A DNA stretch of 7,887 nt from Chitinophagaceae bacterium (lineage in GTDB: Bacteria > Bacteroidota > Bacteroidia > Chitinophagales > Chitinophagaceae). Numbering within the stretch: position 1 is the stretch's first letter; each line of letters starts with the position of its first letter. This document shows positions 6,501-7,887 of the stretch, in pieces. The translations under genes and the position numbers were made by a program. The stretch spans positions 1 to 7,887 of the forward strand of contig JANYEU010000444.1 of assembly GCA_025362915.1 (NCBI GenBank), written 5' to 3'. Under the pieces are notes generated by a model. That model was not told where the DNA came from and ran no database searches. It saw only the letters and a program-made list of their open reading frames with translations.

Positions 6501-7887
6501 AGCCATCAGTATAACGAATGGTTCCCGGATGGAAAGCAATCTGTATGTTTCTGTCCAAATCGAAATTACCTTCTGCAAACGGAGCATAGTAAGGAATCTT
6601 AGCAGATGGAAACGCCAATGGATGCACTTGCATGCTCTTATAAAACGAATAGCCATTCTTGCCGTCACCCACTGCCACTACACCAGTTGGTGTTTCATGA
6701 ATACCTAACCAAGTGCCGGGTGCAGGTGGCCAATGACATCCCTTACCATCAATGGTGAGCATATTTTGTAAGAAAGTAGCTTTGGTAGCCAGCATATTGT
6801 TATCCTGAATCCAGTTTACGCCATCCTTCCAAAGGGTGAGGCGGTTGTTTTCAGAGCCTTCATGTCCGCCATAAAAGAAGTCCTGCTTGCACACAAACCC
6901 TACATGCAAATCTTCTTTCTTCCAGCTATTGCGCACATCCACATAGCCACGCATACTATCCTGCCATGTGGTAGGAAGGTGTAGGCGATTGATGTTATCC
7001 TGATCCGCCCAATCAATCTTTTTACCATTATTCACGATGCCATCATCTGCATACAATAACAATAATTCATTGCAAATACCAACAGGATTAGGCCATTTAG
7101 CATTGGGGTCTGTGAGGAAAGGATGCGTTGTAAAGGTGGACTGATACAAGAAGTCTATGTATTCATCTTTGGGATGATAATAGTGCATCATCCAGATAAC
7201 GTGGAAGGCAGAAGCACGCATCTCATCACGGATATGCCACACACCATCCTCCCAACGGATGGCCGCCCTGAAGAAGTTCATCTTCGCTTGCAGGTGATCG
7301 TGCATCAACAGGTTTCTTTGGCGCAACCCCACGGCTGTAAATGCTGCCACATTCAACCAGCCTTTGATAGATTCATAGCACATGCCATCCTTATCCAAAT
7401 ACCAGCTTAGCATCGAATTAGCTTTATGACAAGCCAGATCAAACAGTTTCTGGTCGAAACCTTTCTGCCCTTCTATCAACAGCATCAACCGTATATATTC
7501 CATCCCAAAACCCTCGTGATTGTTAATCATCTGATGGTCTGGCACTATCATAAAGTTGGAGATACGATGCTTGCAAATGCGTGCAATGATATCATTGGCC
7601 GATTGTTGTTCTTCGGGCGTCATCCAATCGTGCAGGTAATCATAATCCAACAAATCCCATATCTCACTCGGTGGATCGGGGTTTCCAGAAGCCACTACAG
7701 ATCTTTCTGCCGCCCAAAGATTGTCCCTGTCGGCTTGTTTATCCAACGCAGTAATCTTAGGGTCTAGGCTTTTAATCTTGGCCACCAACTCCTTTGCCAA
7801 CTGTTTTCCTAAACTATTATCCTTGGTAACCAATGCATAAAAGGCACTCTTACTGGTGGTCACTCGCTGCCACATACTCCTGAAAGC
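3559..7887 (-). CDS. Giant heparinase II/III-like polysaccharide lyase with chitobiase-C, PA14-like and LamG-like modules (N-terminus beyond window)
   Basis: The reading frame is still open at the right edge, so the ATG at 7875 is probably internal and the signal peptide and first toroid helices lie outside. Numbered from that ATG, 1438 residues are visible. Residues 1-300 are a helical toroid of the heparinase II/III or PL8/PL17 type: WMTPEEQQSANDII at 84-97, NNHEGFG at 118-124, DGMCYES at 163-169. Residues about 305-675 are the matching beta-sandwich, with FFYGGHEG (333-340, H338) and NPYLLVIDDAKKDNQLHQFDW (497-517). Then follow a chitobiase C-terminal-like module (YTLDGTEP, 727-734), PA14-like modules at about 795-945 and 1000-1125, a second chitobiase-C-like module (YTLDGTVP, 1177-1184) and a LamG-like domain (about 1285-1438). 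N119, H120 and H338 match family catalytic positions. The protein probably acts outside the cytoplasm by beta-elimination on a uronate-containing glycan. No sorting signal is visible at the C-terminus. The substrate is not deducible; the adjacent pathway hints at a fucose-bearing glycan. Confidence 0.82.
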   Translation of the reverse strand, partial: AFRSMWQRVTTSKSAFYALVTKDNSLGKQLAKELVAKIKSLDPKITALDKQADRDNLWAAERSVVASGNPDPPSEIWDLLDYDYLHDWMTPEEQQSANDIIARICKHRISNFMIVPDHQMINNHEGFGMEYIRLMLLIEGQKGFDQKLFDLACHKANSMLSWYLDKDGMCYESIKGWLNVAAFTAVGLRQRNLLMHDHLQAKMNFFRAAIRWEDGVWHIRDEMRASAFHVIWMMHYYHPKDEYIDFLYQSTFTTHPFLTDPNAKWPNPVGICNELLLLYADDGIVNNGKKIDWADQDNINRLHLPTTWQDSMRGYVDVRNSWKKEDLHVGFVCKQDFFYGGHEGSENNRLTLWKDGVNWIQDNNMLATKATFLQNMLTIDGKGCHWPPAPGTWLGIHETPTGVVAVGDGKNGYSFYKSMQVHPLAFPSAKIPYYAPFAEGNFDLDRNIQIAFHPGTIRYTDGFAHTDYGPWSAETRLVEGYRPWNTMEQAYRTVQVAKGDNPYLLVIDDAKKDNQLHQFDWNISVPVDAVLADVATPEVQFQNTEPSDNRMDDIVLAKGDIAKDAKTGKLLLKKGDPLCLIRVLWRKTDYGFPVPKLEKFEGYALVTIPARAVSPEFKVLVYPYKYGEEVPKTSWNRDRTQLTIEFKNQRDVYNFNTTDGGRTVFELKRNGNEAATSVAKPTRPNLIVRGETFNQNDLRYTRNADKVPAYLVCDSLNVQLQRVGAPAQIHYTLDGTEPTATSSIYERDIVVKNNCTFKSKTIDPTWEAGAQESETFTAKFIATPAENAVAQEPKGTKGALLARVYEINTKLYNDKGFFDAKRIMMPDVAKEKPIMTKQVVGFELPEVTPTHPLEEQCKGFYRFSGYYYAKEKGVYTFDINSCGPVLFELGKQTVIEATGVFHQNQAHRKGEASLDKGWHYLNLVVCDPLFWNINSLDPMPLEVTYAINGGVFQSIPSDALKDDVLGFTKQDEKVFDPIPNGVPILLDALKSVPLLEPGLDLTIYDRSGKRRDNDFLDIEAATPIHSERTNIMEATSSRNTVRVYDGYFYAPIDGTYSFKLPMRNGEAGPLGALQASCQNQVRIDNRITAQRGVYGRYLNGKLDLEQGWHTISLRFGPSEPACKVVFPDGQTVSLNGDNLSRPSLVSILPERKPTAFTLYEIYTPTKFSLDFKGDKKAEICYTLDGTVPIASSPTYTAPFTVSKTTVISAAVFSNGKALTLPAKIDVNLVKIPEAGSLGKFDFSKWDGNMGDYPINAYYKIWVAASSSVAVGMRNNKALSSQSVETETARLVDVNVSRPPIKAAFKLYDLKMRENALTVAVWFKTNEKNGKLFSKEGYTAFGKSYKTVSCEISNGTLRAGPNKLSGGKVEIGKWQFVVLSINENESGLYLNGEQVAKGIGSKDIATDALDFFVGHPVVAGSVQIFDRLLDANEVKRLYDFGKE

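Noticed and set aside
6372..6668. Minus-strand 98-codon frame inside the lyase gene
   Set aside because: It overlaps strongly conserved beta-sandwich coding in another frame and resembles no family, so it is a shadow and not evidence of a frameshift.
7864..7875. True start of the lyase at the ATG at 7875
   Set aside because: The frame is open to the window edge, no signal peptide is present, and the toroid appears to lack its first helices. The AGGAG lies only one base from the ATG, too close for a ribosome site.

Overview
The window looks like Bacteroidota chromosome, possibly from the Sphingobacteriales/Chitinophagales side. It is AT-rich, the start codons have no convincing Shine-Dalgarno sequences, one TTTG/TAnnTTTG-type promoter candidate is visible, and the cargo is a large multi-modular polysaccharide-degrading enzyme linked to sugar-acid catabolism. 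The phylum call is inference; no marker gene is present.

All five genes lie on the minus strand and run from right to left. First (7887 to 3559, open at the right edge) comes a very large heparinase II/III-like polysaccharide lyase-type protein. It has an alpha/alpha toroid and a beta-sandwich, followed by two chitobiase-C-like modules, two PA14-like modules and a LamG-like C-terminal domain. Next are a COG3618 amidohydrolase (3486-2644), an aldo/keto reductase (2570-1563), a short-chain dehydrogenase (1268-507) and an FAH-family hydrolase cut by the left edge (476-1).

The four small enzymes fit four of the five steps of the non-phosphorylative L-fucose pathway: sugar 1-dehydrogenase, lactonase, (dehydratase, not in the window), 2-keto-3-deoxy-acid dehydrogenase, and 2,4-diketo-3-deoxy-acid hydrolase giving pyruvate and L-lactate. 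With the lyase in front, the locus reads as a module that cuts a deoxyhexose- and uronate-containing glycan and oxidises the released sugar. L-fucose is the best guess; L-rhamnose or another 6-deoxy or threo-configured sugar remains possible.

Gaps between genes are short (30, 73 and 72 bp), except for 294 bp between the aldo/keto reductase and the dehydrogenase. That gap holds the least ordinary object here: eight tandem units of exactly 21 bp (1321-1488). Each is built on a palindrome close to TTYGGATATCCRAA with a 7-bp spacer. Successive units pair as 1+2, 3+4 and 5+6 into inverted repeats with matched base changes. The array is open in one reading frame on each strand over much of its length and falsely lengthens the dehydrogenase ORF. 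A small heptanucleotide repeat (CGTNAWT) lies in the leader of the aldo/keto reductase.
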